DNA of 8,243 nt from Candidatus Shapirobacteria bacterium (lineage in GTDB: Bacteria; Patescibacteriota; Microgenomatia; UBA12405; JAHJSD01): positions 1-8,243 of the forward strand of contig JALUUX010000076.1 in the NCBI GenBank assembly GCA_027021145.1, read 5' to 3'. The stretch's first letter is position 1. Every line of letters starts with the position of its first letter. Below are positions 5,985 through 8,243 of the stretch, piece after piece. The position numbers and the translations under genes were made by a program. The notes under the pieces were generated by a model. That model saw only the letters and a program-made list of their open reading frames with translations, did not search any database and was not told the DNA's origin.

Positions 5985-6328
5985 AGCTTTATATCAAAAT
6001 CTAGGTCGGGAGGTTGGAGATAGCTCTGTTGAGGATCGAGACGATTAAGTTCATTTTTGATTTGTCGCCACCTCATTCTTAGGCTACCCGAAGGGGAAGT
6101 CGGTATTGTGGGTGTTAGAGACAATTTTGGCATCGGAGTAGCGACTTCTTTTGGGCTCTCTTGAGTCTCAGACTGATTAAATCGCCACCAAGAAAACAAA
6201 GTTGATGCCGCTAACAGAAAAGCTATTACTCCCGCCCCAATTAACCATTTGGAGTTATTTGATCTCCGAATCTTTGGCTCAAAAATTGGCTGATCAATAT
6301 CTTGAATCATTAGGGGCTTCTTTTTCAT
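5981..6328 (-). CDS. single-pass membrane protein, unknown function
   Basis: This 115-residue protein has a polar, basic N-terminus (1-27), one membrane segment at about 28-48 (LIGAGVIAFLLAASTLFSWW), a Pro/Thr/Ser-rich linker at 57-80 and a short C-terminal region with RMRWRQIKNELNRL. The basic side precedes the membrane helix, so the C-terminus is probably outside. I do not recognise a family. The ATG lies 2 nt after the stop of the upstream gene (TAA-TA-ATG), so translation is probably coupled, and the two products may work together at the envelope. Confidence 0.75.
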   Translation of the reverse strand: MKKKPLMIQDIDQPIFEPKIRRSNNSKWLIGAGVIAFLLAASTLFSWWRFNQSETQESPKEVATPMPKLSLTPTIPTSPSGSLRMRWRQIKNELNRLDPQQSYLQPPDLDFDIKL

Positions 6329-6330
6329 TA

Positions 6331-7098
6331 TTAGTCTTCTAAATTGGTAATAATTTCGTCAAGAAAATCAACTACCTCCTTTAATTGCAAATTAGCCTGA
6401 ATCAGGAATTTCTTACTTTTTCGCCAAGCCGATTTAACTGTTCCCCTTCTTTTTCCCTGCGCTTCTTTTATAGCCTCTAGCGCCACTTCTTGCTTCTCCT
6501 CAATCAATCTCAACTGATCAGATATTTCGCTAAGCCAGGGAAAAATTGAGTGGTGCTCCGAGACGCTTGCCCTTCCACTGATTTCAACTATCAATTGTTT
6601 AATTTTCCCTGCTATCTCCTCTTGTTGGCTAATCGTCAGTTTGGTTAGGAAAACAAAAACGCTTTCTTCTATTTCAGGATAGACATTTTTCAGGCGATTA
6701 GCAAAAACTAATAATTCTTCTAAAGATTCAATCGACCCCACCTGACGCAAATCTTGATCTAACCAATCAATCCAATCTTTTATCTCGACCAAATCACTCT
6801 CCGAAAGCAAGGATTCTCCTCTTCCTAGTAAGACTAACAAATATACTCTCAAAAATTCGTCGCGAGCAATCAAAAACTGACGCAACTTTCTAATTAACTC
6901 TTCTTTAGTTTGAAAAGTTTGGTAGTTAAGATAAGTCTGTCGTGCAGTCAAATACTCTTGATGTTTTTTTAGGTAATAGTCCCGCTTGATCAAATAATCT
7001 TCTCTCGCTATTTGGGCCAAAACGGGATGTTGATAAGACAAAAAAAGAGATAAGAAAGCAACGCAAGTTGATAAAAATAGCAACCTCCTAATTTTCAT
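6331..7098 (-). CDS. secreted helical protein with YL heptad repeats, unknown function
   Basis: The 255-residue product has a signal peptide (MKIRR, hydrophobic 6-21, probable cleavage after A28 in VLAQ). The mature protein looks wholly helical and highly charged. Its first 30 residues form four consecutive heptads, each with Tyr-Leu at the same place (Y35, Y42, Y49, Y56). Further helices follow (FLIARDEFLRVYLLVLL, 75-91), and a basic helix near 215-230 precedes a C-terminal LQLKEVVDFLDEI. I do not recognise a named family. It is the first protein gene after tRNA-Leu(CAG), starting 39 nt after the encoded CCA, and it is translationally coupled to the membrane protein that follows. No clear Shine-Dalgarno is seen. 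Confidence 0.78.
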   Translation of the reverse strand: MKIRRLLFLSTCVAFLSLFLSYQHPVLAQIAREDYLIKRDYYLKKHQEYLTARQTYLNYQTFQTKEELIRKLRQFLIARDEFLRVYLLVLLGRGESLLSESDLVEIKDWIDWLDQDLRQVGSIESLEELLVFANRLKNVYPEIEESVFVFLTKLTISQQEEIAGKIKQLIVEISGRASVSEHHSIFPWLSEISDQLRLIEEKQEVALEAIKEAQGKRRGTVKSAWRKSKKFLIQANLQLKEVVDFLDEIITNLED

Positions 7099-7137
7099 TA
7101 ATGCTACTAATCATCACAAAATTAACTCTCTAAGTCC

Positions 7138-7225
7138 TGGTGCCAGAGGGGGGAGTCGAACCCCCACGCCCGCCAGGAGCACGCCGCCCTGAACGGCGCC
7201 TGTCTACCAATTCCAGCACTCTGGC
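7138..7225 (-). tRNA. tRNA-Leu(CAG), CCA encoded
   Basis: On the minus strand the acceptor GCCAGAG (7225-7219) pairs with CTCTGGC (7148-7142), followed by discriminator A and an encoded CCA (7140-7138). The anticodon stem CGCCG/CGGCG encloses TTCAGGG, giving anticodon CAG (7191-7189). A long variable arm marks a class II tRNA, and the T arm has GGGGGTTCGACTCCCCC. It is the second leucine tRNA in the window. Unlike the UAA isoacceptor it carries its own CCA. Confidence 0.97.
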
Positions 7226-7313
7226 CTCACTCAAGTCTAACATGAATCTTTTCTGGCGACAACGACTCGGCTCTTCATCCAAGAGAACAAGCAGTTATGA
7301 AGAAGTTTATTAT

Positions 7314-7433
7314 GACTGATTATATGGGACAGAATAATCTCTTCTAGAAAAAACAAAACCATGCCTATAAAAAGAAAAAATCCCAGAGTTTGCTTTCAGT
7401 TAAAAAGCAACCCCGGGATCTAGACTGATTATA
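7314..7433 (-). repeat. 11-bp direct repeat GACTGATTATA (two copies)
   Basis: Copies lie at 7314-7324 and 7423-7433. On the minus strand each reads TATAATCAGTC, a perfect -10 hexamer with the same five following bases. The second copy belongs to a perfect promoter. The first lies upstream of tRNA-Leu(CAG) and could be its promoter, although its -35 region (CTAGAA) is poor. Confidence 0.6.
7371..7419 (-). terminator. rho-independent terminator hairpin, minus strand
   Basis: On the minus strand ATCCC (7419-7415) and TTGCTTT (7410-7404) pair with AAAGCAA (7396-7390) and GGGAT (7384-7380), around a 7-nt loop and an asymmetric internal loop. A TTTTTTCTTTTT tract follows down to about 7370. It lies about 34 nt after the methyltransferase stop and suits it as a terminator. 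It also lies immediately downstream of a perfect promoter. Confidence 0.8.
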
Positions 7434-7456
7434 ATATAGTCCTATAGTATTGTCAA
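7428..7456 (-). promoter_or_regulatory. perfect consensus sigma70 promoter, minus strand
   Basis: The minus strand has TTGACA (7456-7451), a 17-nt spacer and TATAAT (7433-7428), a full consensus match. The methyltransferase stop TGA lies inside the -35 box. Initiation near 7421 would run straight into the terminator-like hairpin. The spacer contains tandem TATAGT words (7435-7440 and 7443-7448, plus strand). The first gene downstream is tRNA-Leu(CAG). Confidence 0.75.
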
Positions 7457-8217
7457 GTATCAGTTTTTTGGGCGAGGAAAAATACGCTCGGTCCGAAATT
7501 ATAAGGAGCAAGTTTAAGTTGAAGGCGATCTTCAAGGTAGAGAAGTAGTCTGAGAGGAAAAATTCTTTTAATTAGAGAGTGACGAAAGTTAGAGACCGAA
7601 AGTTTAGAGCGAATCCGAAATCCATGTTCCTCAAGCAGATTTTCTATCCAATCAGGATGATAATTGATAAAAGGAATTGTTTTTTTAATCAAATTACTCT
7701 TAGATCTGATGTCAACAGGCTTTTTATCCAAAGCTTTTCTTCTCATCCAAGCAACCATTCTTGCTTTAATATGTGCTTTGTTGGCCATTTCAAGAATCAA
7801 AAAACCCTTGGGCTTTAAGACCCGATTTACCTCTTGAAACACTTTACCTGGTCGGATTAAGTGATGGAGTACTCGAATCATTAAAACTAAATCAAAACAA
7901 CTATCATCAAAAGGTAAATTCTCAGCTTTGCCCTGACAAAAACTTAGATTTTTTCGGTGACTTAAATAATTTCTGGCTTGATTAATTAATTTGTTCGACG
8001 GCTCTAAGAGAACACATTCTTTGAACAATGGTGAATAAATTTTTGCTATCCTCCCAAATCCTGCACCAACTTCGAGCAAATTATTTCTTCTAGAAGTAGG
8101 AATTTGCTCAATTAATTTCTTAATGGCAATTACTTCCGACAAATGCTCGTAGAGACGACCATTCCAATAACGGCGATAGTCAAAATGGGGATCATCATAA
8201 AATTCTTCTCGAAGCAT
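7453..8217 (-). CDS. class I SAM-dependent methyltransferase (methyltransferase-11 type)
   Basis: The 254-residue protein has a class I SAM fold. Motif I is LLEVGAGFGR (47-56), the ribose-binding acidic residue is E72 in VLLEPS, and the PFDDSCFDLVLMIRVLHHL stretch is at 102-120. VLKPKGFLILE (133-143) closes the core. Residues 150-254 are basic and probably shape the substrate site. Such enzymes methylate small molecules, lipids or glycans; the substrate is unknown. The ATG at 8217 is the only usual start after an in-frame TAG at 8241-8239; no Shine-Dalgarno is clear. The gene is complete and its stop codon lies in the -35 box of the minus-strand promoter. Confidence 0.9.
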   Translation of the reverse strand: MLREEFYDDPHFDYRRYWNGRLYEHLSEVIAIKKLIEQIPTSRRNNLLEVGAGFGRIAKIYSPLFKECVLLEPSNKLINQARNYLSHRKNLSFCQGKAENLPFDDSCFDLVLMIRVLHHLIRPGKVFQEVNRVLKPKGFLILEMANKAHIKARMVAWMRRKALDKKPVDIRSKSNLIKKTIPFINYHPDWIENLLEEHGFRIRSKLSVSNFRHSLIKRIFPLRLLLYLEDRLQLKLAPYNFGPSVFFLAQKTDT

Positions 8218-8243
8218 ATCAATTACTGCTAATCGTTCCTATA

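Noticed and set aside
7237..7362. 41-codon minus-strand frame between the terminator and tRNA-Leu(CAG)
   Set aside because: There is no Shine-Dalgarno, the composition is arbitrary, and it overlaps the probable tRNA promoter.
7579..7985. Two plus-strand frames opposite the methyltransferase
   Set aside because: Both are antisense shadows of a clear methyltransferase gene.

Overview
The window most resembles a genome fragment from a Candidate Phyla Radiation (Patescibacteria) bacterium, possibly of the Microgenomates type. This is inference from several traits: AT-rich DNA, compact gene packing, short secreted proteins with no recognisable family, and an archaeal/eukaryotic-type DRG GTPase beside bacterial genes. 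TGA is used as a stop (thioredoxin, methyltransferase), so the code is the standard bacterial one and not the Gracilibacteria/Absconditabacteria code. No phylogenetic marker was available to fix the lineage.

Layout. Positions 1-110 hold a possible truncated minus-strand reading frame. Positions 274-1281 encode an IS481/IS3-like DDE transposase on the minus strand. Its start codon lies in one arm of a perfect 13-bp inverted repeat, and its Shine-Dalgarno lies in the loop. From about 1497 a plus-strand series runs: a promoter, a small DUF1003-like membrane protein, tRNA-Leu(UAA), a menorin/FAM151-type (DUF2181) protein whose GTG start lies 4 nt after the tRNA, then a CsoR/RcnR-family repressor and a thioredoxin. 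The repressor promoter (TTGACA-N17-TATACT) lies inside the end of the menorin gene. It carries a perfect 8-4-8 palindrome that runs into the repressor's ATG, which suggests an autoregulated, nearly leaderless repressor-thioredoxin operon.

Positions 3424-4527 (minus) encode the DRG-type GTPase with a C-terminal TGS domain and an altered G4 motif. It diverges, with only 17 nt between start codons, from a secreted clan-A glycoside-hydrolase-like protein at 4545-5984 (plus). That gene ends tail-to-tail, overlapping by 3 nt, with a minus-strand pair made of a 115-residue single-pass membrane protein and a 255-residue secreted helical protein with YL heptad repeats. The pair follows tRNA-Leu(CAG), which has an encoded CCA. 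At the right edge a class I SAM methyltransferase (7453-8217, minus) ends inside a perfect consensus minus-strand promoter. That promoter is followed at once by a terminator-like hairpin with a U tract.

Functional links. The repressor and thioredoxin look like a thiol- or metal-responsive unit. The glycosidase and the helical/membrane pair are cell-envelope proteins. No single multi-gene novel system is evident. The most interesting signals are regulatory: the operator-promoter fusion, the promoter-hairpin pair, the start-codon hairpin in the insertion sequence, and the two tRNA-Leu genes that each sit directly upstream of a protein gene.
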